Positions 19,841 through 29,801 of a DNA stretch of 64,000 nt are shown one piece after another. This DNA is from Eutrigla gurnardus. Its lineage: Eukaryota; Chordata; Actinopteri; Perciformes; Triglidae. The translations under genes and the position numbers were made by a program. The stretch spans positions 32,990,932-33,054,931 of the forward strand of contig OY741266.1 of the NCBI GenBank assembly GCA_963514095.1, in the 5' to 3' direction. Numbering within the stretch: the stretch's first letter is position 1; every line of letters begins with the position of its first letter. The notes under the pieces are model-generated. The model was not told the DNA's origin. It worked only from the letters and a program-made list of their open reading frames with translations, and ran no database searches.

Positions 19841-20753
19841 CCCTCTGAGACCCATTGTGGCGTATACGCTACAAATAATCATGTTTTCTTTAGCGCGTCA
19901 TAACTCCGTAATGGTTTACGATGCGGGTTATTTCCTCTTAAACTAGAGAAACGGGACTAAACAACGGTACCCTGCTTGTCCATGTGAGCGATTTATTAAC
20001 AAAACGAATGCGTAAAGTTGTAAAGATGTGACTAGATGTCTCCTTATTTCCGCGGAGCATTTCTCCGTTTTGTTTATGTTTATCGATCATTGTTTTTATC
20101 CGCCATCTTGCTAGTGACGTATAGAGTTACGTTTATGTCTCAGACACTCCTATTGGCTCCCGTAGCGGCTTTTACAGCCAATCGGAAAGCCTGATTTACG
20201 CTTGGCCGTGAGTCGTTGTGTTTGCCCAAACGGGAGACACAGAGGAAAAAGAATGGTCAAAAAGTTACTGTAGTGATAGAGAAAGTTAAATACATAAATG
20301 GCACAGAAGAAGTACATTATATACACACATATTTAGGGCAGGGAGAGGAAAGGACGATTGCTGGCAAAAAAAACGCCCATGGACACTACTCAAAAGAATA
20401 TCCATATTTCATAGACAAAAGCAGCTAGAAGCTTCAAATAACTTCTAGAACAATCCAAACAAGTGTGTTAAACTTTCTATGTTGAGCTTTTCTTTCGTTA
20501 TAATGGTTTACAGTGCTTTTTTAAATAAAATGTGTAAAGATTTAAGGTGCGTTTTTATTTATTTTTAATTTATGGGGCAAAATCCCCTATTATAGTGTAT
20601 ATAAGTATTTATTGAGTGATACACACAGTTAGCTGAGGTTGTGCTGATTCTGGGGATGTGTATAACTTGATGATACTCTAAAAAATGACAATTTTATAGG
20701 CAATACACAAAAGTATGACAAGACGGAAAGTTCTCTATGTGGGTCTCAGAGGG
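19841..20753. mobile_element. piggyBac-like MITE, 913 bp
   Basis: Starts CCCTCTGAGACCCA and ends GGGTCTCAGAGGG, a 13-bp terminal inverted repeat. It is flanked by CTAA at 19837-19840 and 20754-20757. PiggyBac superfamily elements have CCC...GGG ends and TTAA targets, so CTAA would be a one-base variant of the target. The element encodes no transposase. A 70-codon frame at 20216-20428 is Lys- and Glu-rich and has no motif I know. Confidence 0.75.
20216..20428 (+). CDS. short frame inside the piggyBac-like MITE, unknown
   Basis: Seventy codons, starting MCLPKRETQRKKNGQK and ending EYPYFIDKSS. Composition is hydrophilic and protein-like, with no membrane segment and no Cys/His pairs. It could be a leftover of the parent element's protein or chance. 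No function is assigned. Confidence 0.2.
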   Translation: MCLPKRETQRKKNGQKVTVVIEKVKYINGTEEVHYIHTYLGQGEERTIAGKKNAHGHYSKEYPYFIDKSS

Positions 20754-20757
20754 CTAA

Positions 20758-21442
20758 ATGTGATGCTCTTAGTGAGCTCCCTCATGTCCACATCCAAATA
20801 ATCCACAGAGACCAGTAGGTGAACTTGAAATCTTTATTCTAAAAATACAGGGAAAAATGGAAAATTGTGTCTATACATGTAATGATAGAGAGAGATGTGA
20901 AAAAAGCATTTGGCTCAACTTCCCGCTTGTCCTACAAATGACATTCCACCTGCAAAAGACTTGTGAGAGAGTGACACATTAAAGCTGCAATCTCCATAAA
21001 AGAAAAATACATGTGTCCACTATAAAGTAGATCAAATAAAGCGTAAAGATGACAAAGCTGATTTTGATTTCAGGTGATATATCCAGTGCAAGTTGTGTGC
21101 ATTTCACCAAAGTGAGGAGAAGTCTATGTTCCTGATGATCCAGAAAACTATGATGATGACAGAAGATGGACTGCAAGTTTTCCCTGAGGAGGAAGGAGAT
21201 CGTGGATCAACAGCCTATGGTCTTGGAGATCCAGTAGAGATAAGTGATATTTTCATTAAAGGTGTGTCCCAAAGCAGTATATTGTAAGTTTGTTGGTAAT
21301 TAGTGATGGCAATCTGACACCTGATATGCTCACATGTGCTTGGAAACTGATGAAGCAAATGTCATGGTCATGTGACTAGTGATGTTTGAAGCAGGTGAGG
21401 TTATATGAATGATTTATAGCAGAAAATGTCGGACTAAGTGTG
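20758..21442 (+). other. flank with one exon-like block
   Basis: At about 21075-21287, after TTGATTTCAG, there is an exon-like block ending before GTAAGTTTG near 21283. Different frames are open in different parts (YVPDDPENYDDDRRWT in one, a Met-rich frame in another), which suggests a diverged exon with indels. I do not recognise the gene. Confidence 0.25.
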
Positions 21443-21901
21443 TGTAGTGGCCGTTTGTCCAGAAATCAATTTAACTTATAACTGATCAAATCAAAGAGGG
21501 CCACTTCGTGCACCATGGGGGTGAATCGTACGCAGGCAAGAAGTCACTGTCCATTCAAAGTTCTTGGTTTCCTTTAGATGATTTATTTATCCCAAAAAAC
21601 AAGCAAGCAAAACAATAAAACAAACAAATCCTGTTTTGTGTTTGCCTCTCTTGCGCTGGTAAAAAACCATGTGCCCACCCAGGTGCATTCTGGTCCTCCA
21701 CCTGCGTTCATACCTATATAATTTCCGGTGCCCAGTGCTACCCAATTTACAAAGAAAACAAAAAACTAAATTAGCGAAACAAACCAATAATATTTACCTT
21801 AAATTACAAATAATAGAAAATAATGTCACAAATTGAATCAAAATAAAACTATACTAATCAAACATTATCAATAACAAACAAACAACCAAATAGCTCCAAC
21901 A
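21443..21901 (-). repeat. BEL/Pao 3' LTR
   Basis: Starts TGTAGTGGCCGT and ends GCTCCAACA on the plus strand. On the sense strand it is preceded by a short purine-rich tract (AGGGGCCGGAG, plus-strand 21902-21912) that can serve as the polypurine tract. Confidence 0.95.
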
Positions 21902-22080
21902 CTCCGGCCCCTAATTGTGCCTGTATCACAATTACCAATACATTACCAAGAGAGGAGCTATTCTCACAATAAAAAACTATGGACATAGCAACCTTCTATA
22001 TGTCATGCATTTATCTTAATCGAATCTTCGTATTCTTGATGAACCTGCAATGAACAAAAAATAAGAAGATAGAGAGATTA

Positions 22081-22082
<2 letters not shown>

Positions 22083-22113
<31 letters not shown>
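22083..22113. repeat. (GA)n microsatellite
   Basis: About fifteen GA dinucleotides, in the untranslated interval between integrase and the 3' LTR. Confidence 0.95.
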
Positions 22114-22119
<6 letters not shown>

Positions 22120-22138
22120 TGATGATCAGTCCATGATG

Positions 22139-23221
22139 CTAGACTGCTGCTTCCAGCAACAGACAGAGCTTCGTCACAGGCCTGTCCAGAATGCTGGTCC
22201 TTGTTTTAAGGCGCACTGAGCGAACCAGGCCCTTAGCATCTGGTCTGGCATCCAAAACTTTCCCCATTGTCCAAGATCCTCTTGGAGCCGTGGCATCCAC
22301 AACAAGAACAATGTCTCCAGGAGTGAGGCTTCTTCTTGGCCTTGTCCATTTTTGTCTCTCCTGCAGCATAGGTAAGTACTCAGAAGTCCACCTTTTCCAA
22401 AAGAGTTGAGCCATGTACTGTATTTGCTTCCACTTTTTCCTGGCGTATAGATCACTCTGGTCAAAAAGTCCTGATGACATGATTGGTTTCCCCTTCAACA
22501 GTAGAATGTGATTTGGTGTGAGCGCTTCAAGGTCATTCGGGTCATCTGAGACCTTTGTAATGGGTCTGTCATTTAGAATTGCCTCAACCTCACAGAAAAT
22601 GGTTTGGAGACCTTCATCATCCAGAATTTGCTGCTTCAGAACGGAGGTGAGAACACTCTTCACTGAACGGATCAAGCGCTCCCAAACACCACCCTGATGG
22701 GAAGCTGCTGGTGTGTTAAAGCTCCAGTTTAGGCCGTCCTTGACCAAAGTACTTTGAATTTTGCCATGATTTAAAGCAGCCAAACTTTCTTTCAGCTCCC
22801 GATTGGCTCCAACAAAATTTGTGCCGTTATCAGACCTGATAGATGAGACTGGTCCTCGTCTACAGATAAACCTCCGAACTGCATTTATACAGGAGTCTGC
22901 ATCCAATGTATATGCGACTTCCAAGTGTACAGCCCGACTGGTCAAACAGGTGAAAAGTACTCCGTACCTTTTAATATGACTTCTGCCTCTTTTAACATTG
23001 ATAGGACCAAAATAGTCAACACCAACATCTGTGAAAGGTGCTTTGTCAGGCAACACTCTCTCCTCAGGCAAGTCTGCCATCTTCTGTTCACCAAGCTTTC
23101 CTCTGTTACGTCTACAAACAACACAGTCAGATATTACCTTCCTGGCCGCAGAGTTTGCACTAATTATCCAGTACTTTTGCCGTAAACTGGACAGCATGTG
23201 ATTTCTTCCTGCATGCCCCAT
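22139..23221 (-). CDS. BEL/Pao integrase
   Basis: This 360-residue frame inserts the cDNA copy into the genome. At its start it has the tail of an HHCC zinc domain (GHAGRNH, then CVVC near residue 33). Then come the three catalytic acidic residues: Asp in VGVDYFGP near 69, Asp in SIRSDNGTN near 130, and Glu in GGVWERLIR near 183. A C-terminal domain typical of BEL/Pao (FWKRWTSEYLP, then PGDIVLV) follows. It overlaps the end of the polymerase frame (23164-26646) in another frame. A one-base change around 23207-23215 separates the two; in intact relatives they form one polyprotein. The listed start is simply the first methionine after that shift. Confidence 0.93.
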   Translation of the reverse strand: MGHAGRNHMLSSLRQKYWIISANSAARKVISDCVVCRRNRGKLGEQKMADLPEERVLPDKAPFTDVGVDYFGPINVKRGRSHIKRYGVLFTCLTSRAVHLEVAYTLDADSCINAVRRFICRRGPVSSIRSDNGTNFVGANRELKESLAALNHGKIQSTLVKDGLNWSFNTPAASHQGGVWERLIRSVKSVLTSVLKQQILDDEGLQTIFCEVEAILNDRPITKVSDDPNDLEALTPNHILLLKGKPIMSSGLFDQSDLYARKKWKQIQYMAQLFWKRWTSEYLPMLQERQKWTRPRRSLTPGDIVLVVDATAPRGSWTMGKVLDARPDAKGLVRSVRLKTRTSILDRPVTKLCLLLEAAV

Positions 23222-26200
23222 TGATGATGGATATGGCGCAGAATTAGTGTGGATATGTGCAGGTCTTTAGACAAGATGACTGGATGTTTGGATTCTGCTG
23301 GCATTGCTGCTTTACTCAGTCGACCGCCCACCCGGAGGATTTTACCATCCATTACCGGGTCCAGTTTGTACAGTAGACTGTCTTTGGGAATGTTTTTGCA
23401 GCCACCCTTAAGTGAGGCAATTTCGCTTCTGAACTTGCGTCGTTGCACATATTGAATAATTGACTGCTCCGCCTTAGCAAGATCTTCAGGAGTAAGACTT
23501 TGTCCTTTGAGTGTGTCCTTGAAGCTGTGAATTTTCCTTTCCACTTCCTGTTCTTGCATCTGGAGATTGTCCTTTCTGAGGCCTGCAGAAGCACAAAACT
23601 CCTTTCTCTTCTGTCCCAATAACATCAGAGTTTCCTTGACCTTCAGAAACCAAGCTGCAGATGTTTTTAGCTTCATCCAAGATGAAAAATAACAGATGAG
23701 GTGGTCAGTGGCATTTTCCACATCCTTGACAACAGTGTTCACTATCAAGTCCCTCTTGACCTCTGGGTCATCTGCAGGAATCACACCAAGATCCACATCC
23801 ATTTTAGGCCATTCCTCCTGTGACCTATAGAGAAACTGAGGTCCACTTATCCATCTCCTGTCATTCAGGAAATCCTCAGCTCTCCTTCCTCTTGATGCTT
23901 CATCTGCTGGTTCCCTGATGACAGAGGTTCTGTTTGCCACAAAGGTGTGAAATCTCCTGTTTTCATTGCAGATATATTTAAGGACTGTTGTGCTGTCGGT
24001 CCAGAAAACGGACTTCTCCAGCTTAAGTTGCAGCTCTTTCAGTAGCATTTTATCCACTCGAACAGCAAGAACTGCAGCTGTGAGTTCCAATCGAGGAATT
24101 GTAGTCTGCTTCAGAGGAGCGACTCTGGCTTTTCCCAAGAGAAATGCAACATGTACTTTGTGATCCTTCTCCAGTCTTAGATAAGACACAGTTCCGTATC
24201 CAACTTGACTGGCATCCGAAAAGTGGTGAAGCTGTGCTGTAACAGGATCTCCAAAGTCTCTGGGTTTAATACAGCGGTCCACTTTGAATTCAGCCACCTT
24301 TTGGAGGCCCTCCAGCCATTCAGACCACTGCTCAGCAAAGGAATTGGGAATTGCTTCATCCCATCCCAAATTTCTCCTACAAACCTCCTGCAACAACAGC
24401 TTTGCAGGCAGACTAAAAGGGGCTAGAAATCCTAAAGGGTCATAAAGTGAGCTGACCACTGACAAAATCCCTCTTCTGGTCTGTGGTCGTTCTTGTGCTG
24501 AGATCCTGAACTTAAAATTGTCAGTTTCGATGCACCACTGTAGTCCTAGTGCTCGTTCCATAGGAAGTTGGTCTGTGTCAAAATCCAATTCCATCATGTC
24601 CTTTGCTCTGCTGTCCTCAGCAATTGATAGTAGCACTGTATGGCTGTTGCTGGTCCACTTGGAAAGATTGAATCCTCCTTTATGACAGAGAGCAGTCAAA
24701 TCCTTGACCATGTGCACTGCTTCCTCTACTGTAGCCATCGATTTCAGACAGTCATCCACATAAAAGTTACGTTTGACTGTACTGACCACTTCAATAGGGA
24801 ACTGTTTGGCATTATCATCTGCAGTTCTCCTCAGAGCATAATTTGCACAACTTGGTGATGATACAGCTCCAAACAGATGTACTTTCATGCGATACTCCAG
24901 GGGAGACTGTGCAGTGTCACCATTAGGCCACCAGAGGAAGCGTAGAAAGTTGATATGCTTGTCTGAGACATGAACTTGATGAAACATGGCTTGAATGTCT
25001 GCCATTACAGCAACAGGCTCTTGCCTAAATCTAACAAGGACTCCTATAAGTGAGTTGGTAAGATCAGGACCCTGCAAGAGCTGGCAGTTTAGTGATGTCC
25101 CTTTGTACGTTGCTCCACAGTCAAAAACAACTCTCAGCTTGCCTTTTCTGGGATGATAAACTCCATGATGAGGGATATACCACACCTTTCCATCGTTTTG
25201 CCTTAGTTGGTCTGGAGGTATCAGCTCAGCATATCCTCGAGTTATCATGTCCTTAAGAAATGTGATGTATTCCTTCTTAAATGGACCATTCTTGTCAAAT
25301 TTTCTTTTCAGGCTCAGGAGGCGCTGTTCTGCCACACAGCGATTATTTGGTAAGATGGTATTCTCCTGTCTGAGAGGTAAGTCGATACAGTAATGGTTTC
25401 CAGTTAATGTTGTAGTACTGGTCATGATGTTCATGAACTTGACATCTTCTCTAGACATTTCAATCTGTTCCTCTGATGATCTCTCATTAAAGTCCTGATT
25501 ATACTGTTTAACCAGCATTTCTTGAAGGTGTTCAACAGAGATTCGGTTTGTTGTTACAGCAGGGCAACCACGCCTACTCGCGCTGCTTCCGCCACGAAGT
25601 GGACCATTAACAACCCAACCGATCCTGGTTCTGACTGCATAGGGACCATCATCCTGGCTGTTTATCAACTCCCAAGGTTCCATAACTTTAGGGGCATCAG
25701 TTCCAATAAGCAAATCAATGCCTGCATCAATGTCGTAGAGCTTGACTTGCTTCAAATACGACCACCGATCAACATCCGCTTGTCGTGGAACATTGAGTGT
25801 AGAGACTGGCATGGTCCTCTGAGTTAAAACGTCCGGTAACTCAATGAAATCAGTCATGTCCATACCAGACACTTCAAGACCTGATAGAACATGAGCATTT
25901 ACAACCTTTTTTTGACCCATTGTTCTTAACAGAATACTTGTCCTTTTACCTTTCAGGTTCAACTTCCTTGCCAAGTCTTCTGTACAGAACGTGCCGGAAC
26001 TCCCTGGATCCAAGAAGGCATATGTCTGTACAGTTTTGTTACTCCTTTGGCTCTTGACTTTAACTGCTACAATAGAAAAGATGGAGTCATCTTCACAACC
26101 GGCCCCAATATGGCCACAGGTCTGAGACATTGTAGTAGTAGTAGTAGTAGAATCACTTGGTGGGCTCAAAGATGGCTGGGCTTGTGATGAGGATGTTCCT

Positions 26201-26646
26201 TTATCCTGCCGCTCAATATGAAGAACTCCGGGGTGCTTTTGGTGACACACGTTGCAATCCAAACGACTCCTGCAGTCTTTGCTTGTGTGGCCTACTTTCA
26301 GGCAACCAAAACAGATTCCTTTTTCTTTGATGAAATTAATCTTGTCCCGGTGTACTTTAACTTTAAACTGTGAGCATTTATCAAGTGAATGACTACTATG
26401 TGAACAAAACAGACAGTTGTGAGTAGTGAAGGACTTGGTCTTGTTTCCTATATCCTGAGTAATGACTCCCTCTTTCACTGCAGTGACATTGGTGGCAAAA
26501 CTGCTTCCTTTTTTCCTCTGCTTTAGGTGACTAGCATTGGAGGCCTTAAAGTTGGTGGATGGTAAGTCCTGAATGTTGCCATAAAGTGGGTCTGATAGTA
26601 TTCTGACCTGCTTTTCAATGAAGGCGACAAGATCAGAAAACAGCAC
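23164..26646 (-). CDS. BEL/Pao gag end, protease, reverse transcriptase and RNase H
   Basis: This frame of about 1160 residues begins with Cys-rich knuckles (CLFCSHSSHSLDKC near 78, CFGCLKVGHTSKDC near 112, CNVC next). The aspartic protease follows with FLDPGSSG near 210, where the usual Asp-Thr/Ser-Gly reads Asp-Pro-Gly. The reverse transcriptase has FDCGATYKG, DIQAMFHQV and the catalytic YVDD box near 625. RNase H has HHFSDAS and PRLELTAA. It ends in a shifted frame just after the first half of the integrase zinc domain. The first codon given is GTG and not a real start: the frame continues upstream through one TAA at 26665-26667 into gag. Confidence 0.95.
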   Translation of the reverse strand: MLFSDLVAFIEKQVRILSDPLYGNIQDLPSTNFKASNASHLKQRKKGSSFATNVTAVKEGVITQDIGNKTKSFTTHNCLFCSHSSHSLDKCSQFKVKVHRDKINFIKEKGICFGCLKVGHTSKDCRSRLDCNVCHQKHPGVLHIERQDKGTSSSQAQPSLSPPSDSTTTTTTMSQTCGHIGAGCEDDSIFSIVAVKVKSQRSNKTVQTYAFLDPGSSGTFCTEDLARKLNLKGKRTSILLRTMGQKKVVNAHVLSGLEVSGMDMTDFIELPDVLTQRTMPVSTLNVPRQADVDRWSYLKQVKLYDIDAGIDLLIGTDAPKVMEPWELINSQDDGPYAVRTRIGWVVNGPLRGGSSASRRGCPAVTTNRISVEHLQEMLVKQYNQDFNERSSEEQIEMSREDVKFMNIMTSTTTLTGNHYCIDLPLRQENTILPNNRCVAEQRLLSLKRKFDKNGPFKKEYITFLKDMITRGYAELIPPDQLRQNDGKVWYIPHHGVYHPRKGKLRVVFDCGATYKGTSLNCQLLQGPDLTNSLIGVLVRFRQEPVAVMADIQAMFHQVHVSDKHINFLRFLWWPNGDTAQSPLEYRMKVHLFGAVSSPSCANYALRRTADDNAKQFPIEVVSTVKRNFYVDDCLKSMATVEEAVHMVKDLTALCHKGGFNLSKWTSNSHTVLLSIAEDSRAKDMMELDFDTDQLPMERALGLQWCIETDNFKFRISAQERPQTRRGILSVVSSLYDPLGFLAPFSLPAKLLLQEVCRRNLGWDEAIPNSFAEQWSEWLEGLQKVAEFKVDRCIKPRDFGDPVTAQLHHFSDASQVGYGTVSYLRLEKDHKVHVAFLLGKARVAPLKQTTIPRLELTAAVLAVRVDKMLLKELQLKLEKSVFWTDSTTVLKYICNENRRFHTFVANRTSVIREPADEASRGRRAEDFLNDRRWISGPQFLYRSQEEWPKMDVDLGVIPADDPEVKRDLIVNTVVKDVENATDHLICYFSSWMKLKTSAAWFLKVKETLMLLGQKRKEFCASAGLRKDNLQMQEQEVERKIHSFKDTLKGQSLTPEDLAKAEQSIIQYVQRRKFRSEIASLKGGCKNIPKDSLLYKLDPVMDGKILRVGGRLSKAAMPAESKHPVILSKDLHISTLILRHIHHQWGMQEEITCCPVYGKSTG

Positions 26647-26664
26647 TCTTCTTCCACTTCGCTC

Positions 26665-28227
26665 TTACAGATCACAAGCAACATTTCTCCATTTTTCTCT
26701 TAATTTATAAGGAAGCTTCAGGATGATGCTCCTCATATTTGATGGTAAGTCCAGCTCCTTCATATGCATCATTTGCTCTGTTAGATTTGAGCATCCTCTG
26801 AGAAACAAGGAGAATGATTGTAATGTTTCAATGTCTTCACTTTTAACAGGTATCCAGTTCAGAATCTTTTCCATATAAGCAGATGCAATTTTATGCTCAT
26901 TTCCAAAATGTTCTGCCAGAAGACCTTTGGCCCTGTGGTATCCCTGCTCAGAAGCTAAATGTTGACAACTTTGCACTAAGTCTCTTGGTTGCCCCCTGGT
27001 GCATTGTTCAAGAAAGTGCAAACAGTCGCTCCAATTGTTCGTCTTCTCCTCCACTCCATTTTCAAAAGCTCTGATGAAAGACCTGAAACGAAGAGGATCT
27101 CCATCGAACACAGGGATATTTCTTGGTGGAAGGACAGAGGACAGATTTTGCTGAACCAGTAGAGCAGTGATATCATTTTGTCTGTGCATAATATTTACAA
27201 TGTCATTCTGATAGTTGTCAGTCATGGCTTGAGCTTGAGGAGACACAGGTAATGTATGATTTCCAACAGTTTGCATCACTTGAACTGGAGCGTCAACCCT
27301 CAATAAACTCCTTTCCTCCATTTTGGTTGCTGGTCTTTGTTTAGGCTTAACAACTTGTGGTTGAGATGTATAACCAGGCACAGCTAGAGTGTTAACCATT
27401 TCATCCACTTCATCTGGAACAAAGCTGCCGGCATTGGGATTTAATTTACCTGCTTCTTGTAAATTGTTCTTTTCAAAATAAGAGTTCATGCCATCTGACA
27501 ATTGTGAGCCACACTGTGAGTTGTTTTCCAGGACTTTAAGCTTTGCACTTGTTGCTGCCAATTCCGTTTCAAGCTCCAATTGTTCCTTTTCTCTCTTTAG
27601 CTTTTCCTCTTCAGCTTCTATTTGATGTTTCCGTTTTAATGCTGAAACACGCTCCATCAGAGCCGCCTGGTCGGCCTTAGCTTTAATGCGTGCAGATGAT
27701 GTTGAGGAAATCCGTGAAAGCCGAGAGTGTGACTTGACAGAAGGTCCTTTTATGCTTGACACATTAGAAGCACTGTCATCAGCGTTAATGTTGTCAATGA
27801 CACTTTGATCATCAGGGGGGTCCGTATTTGGCTGCACATAAGGATGACCCATTTCAGACAGCCAGCGTTTTACCTTTTCAGTGAAATCACCATACATCGT
27901 CATTTTTGCCTTGAAATATTCATTTTGGCTCGTCACTTCATCTTGTGGCAAAGGTAAGTTAATGAAAGACTCGTGCATCTCACTTGCGTCTTGGTAATAT
28001 TTCATAAACTTGGCAAGCTCAGAATTCACTGGTACAATGTTTTCATCTGATGTCATTAACGTCCGGATGTTTTCCAAACACCGTTTGGCTTGTTTGATTT
28101 TTTTACTCCTTTTTTCCTGACACATTTCCACGTAGAAACCGAAGCCTTTAGCGGTAAACTTCATGCGTCTTTTTACTGACGACGTTTCAACATCACTCGC
28201 CGTAACAGGTTTTAGCGTTTCTTCCAT
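26665..28227 (-). CDS. BEL/Pao Gag with DUF1759 domain
   Basis: Five hundred and twenty residues from an ATG at 28225-28227. A predicted coiled coil of Lys/Glu/Leu-rich sequence lies at about residues 185-240. The C-terminal third is the DUF1759 domain typical of BEL Gag (IPVFDGDPLRFRSFIRAFE near 373, then LPYKLREKWRNVA at the end). The frame stops at TAA (26665-26667) and the next codons continue the same reading frame directly into the Cys-rich knuckles. The stop may be a mutation of a sense codon, or a site of readthrough. Gag would form the particle shell and bind the element's RNA. Confidence 0.93.
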   Translation of the reverse strand: MEETLKPVTASDVETSSVKRRMKFTAKGFGFYVEMCQEKRSKKIKQAKRCLENIRTLMTSDENIVPVNSELAKFMKYYQDASEMHESFINLPLPQDEVTSQNEYFKAKMTMYGDFTEKVKRWLSEMGHPYVQPNTDPPDDQSVIDNINADDSASNVSSIKGPSVKSHSRLSRISSTSSARIKAKADQAALMERVSALKRKHQIEAEEEKLKREKEQLELETELAATSAKLKVLENNSQCGSQLSDGMNSYFEKNNLQEAGKLNPNAGSFVPDEVDEMVNTLAVPGYTSQPQVVKPKQRPATKMEERSLLRVDAPVQVMQTVGNHTLPVSPQAQAMTDNYQNDIVNIMHRQNDITALLVQQNLSSVLPPRNIPVFDGDPLRFRSFIRAFENGVEEKTNNWSDCLHFLEQCTRGQPRDLVQSCQHLASEQGYHRAKGLLAEHFGNEHKIASAYMEKILNWIPVKSEDIETLQSFSLFLRGCSNLTEQMMHMKELDLPSNMRSIILKLPYKLREKWRNVACDL

Positions 28228-28672
28228 TCTTCAGTCGTGGATAATGCAGGTAAAAGGCAGGTAAAAGGCAGGTAAAACAACAGCCGTGGCTTCAGGCTCA
28301 CAGATCCACTTCATTACACATGGCACTCGTGCGTAAAGTATTGCGCAATGATTACGCGCAGCATTTCAACATTGTCCATCTTCAAACTTCATGTAACTTG
28401 TACGTCTGGCTGTGAAACACTGATCTTCAAACTCCACTCGTTTGGCCGTTTTCCAATTACAGCTTGCAGTAGTATCACATACCAGTATGTTATGAAGAGA
28501 CGTAGTTGTTAATCCGTGCCACGAGGAGCTTTCCCGCTGATGCAGAACAAAGAGAGCGATGAATGAAACGCACCGCTCCGCTCCTCCATCCAAAGTCCAC
28601 AATAGTCCACAAAAGTCCAGTCCAATACTGAGGGCTCCTTCCTTTTAGTCCAAGGGCAGGTTTTTTACTTTA
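28228..28672 (-). other. BEL/Pao leader between 5' LTR and gag
   Basis: Non-coding stretch of 445 bp with small direct repeats (GGTAAAAGGCA repeated around 28248-28275). I see no clear primer-binding site for a common tRNA next to the LTR on the sense strand. Confidence 0.6.
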
Positions 28673-29131
28673 TGTAGTGGCCGTTTGTCCAGAAATCAAT
28701 TTAACTTATAACTGATCAAATCAAAGAGGGCCACTTCGTGCACCATGGGGCTGAATCGTACGCAGGCAAGAAGTCACTGTCCATTCAAAGTTCTTGGTTT
28801 CCTTTAGATGATTTATTTATCCCAAAAAACAAGCAAGCAAAACAATAAAACAAACAAATCCGGTTTTGTGTTTGCCTCTCTTGCGCTGGTAAAAAACCAT
28901 GTGCCCACCCAGGTGCATTCTGGTCCTCCACCTGCGTTCATACCTATATAATTTCCGGTGCCCAGTGCTACCCAATTTACAAAGAAAACAAAAAACTAAA
29001 TTAGCGAAACAAACCAATAATATTTACCTTAAATTACTAATAATAGAAAATAATGTCACAAATTGAATCAAAATAAAACTATACTAATCAAACATTATCA
29101 ATAACAAACAAACAACCAAATAGCTCCAACA
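28673..29131 (-). repeat. BEL/Pao 5' LTR
   Basis: Near-identical partner of 21443-21901. It would hold the promoter of the element on the minus strand. Confidence 0.95.
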
Positions 29132-29153
29132 GTGTGTGTGTAGTGGGTCCAAT

Positions 29154-29760
29154 TAGGGCTGTAGCGATACACTAATCTCACGATATGATACGATATTCAG
29201 CTCACGACATGATATATATCACAATATTCAGTCAACGATATGATTCGATACGATTTGATATAATTCGATACACTTACATCATTTTCTGAAAGATTTAAAA
29301 GGTACAGTGTGATTTTGGTGACATCTTGTGAGTGTTCCATTTACTTGGATTGAATTAATTGAACTGAAAACAAAAAACATAAATTACACAATATGTGTCT
29401 GACTGGACAGAGAGTCTACAGCTTGCAAATGCTGGACAAAATGAATCAAAGATGTGTTAAGAAAATTAGTTCCATTTATTGAAACAGTGCAAACTGTATC
29501 TTACAAGCCTTGCAAACCGCGATGCTTTTGTCTAAGTCGTCACTTTCCTTCTTCCTTTTAAACCCAAAGTGCTCCCACACTCCGCTTTTAAGCACGAAGG
29601 TGCTGGATTTATATTTGCCGCCATTTTCTTGAATCTCCTCGCTCTGACTCCGCAAACAGGTAGAGGTAGACGTCGGTGTCTGTGCAAAGAGAGTATCTAG
29701 ACGGGTAACTTGCTCTACAGCGACACTAGCGGCTGGCGGACCAAATTGCTCTTCCTGCAG
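29154..29760 (-). mobile_element. hAT remnant with BED zinc-finger exon
   Basis: The plus-strand left edge TAGGGCTGTAGCGATACAC resembles hAT termini, followed by ACGATATGATACGATATT repeats common in these elements. The minus-strand frame over about 29476-29660 encodes part of a BED finger: VWEHFGFKRKKESDDLDKS with AVCKAC after it, then a stop at 29476-29478. BED fingers bind DNA in hAT transposases. The catalytic part is missing. The right edge is not clear. Confidence 0.75.
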
Positions 29761-29762
29761 AG

Positions 29763-29801
29763 CGGGTTAGGGTTAGGGTTAGGGGGGGTTAGGGTTAGGG
29801 T
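29763..29801 (+). repeat. interstitial telomere-like TTAGGG block
   Basis: Five or so GGGTTA units in two runs separated by a longer G run, with TTAGGG on the plus strand. Vertebrate telomeres have the same unit, so this may mark subtelomeric or fused sequence. Length is only about 40 bp. Confidence 0.85.

Larger units (their letters stand above)
21443..29131 (-). mobile_element. BEL/Pao LTR retrotransposon, nearly complete
   Basis: Two 459-bp LTRs (21443-21901 and 28673-29131) bound an internal region with gag, protease, reverse transcriptase, RNase H and integrase in the usual order on the minus strand. The LTRs end TG/CA, and the 5-bp target duplication GTGTG is present at 21438-21442 and 29132-29136. 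I count about three differences between the LTRs (near 21517, 21631, 21809 against their partners), so the insertion is recent. One in-frame stop and one frameshift interrupt an otherwise single gag-pol frame. Confidence 0.96.

Noticed and set aside
29763..29801. A true chromosome end
   Set aside because: Only about 40 bp of TTAGGG, with 34 kb of further sequence after it.
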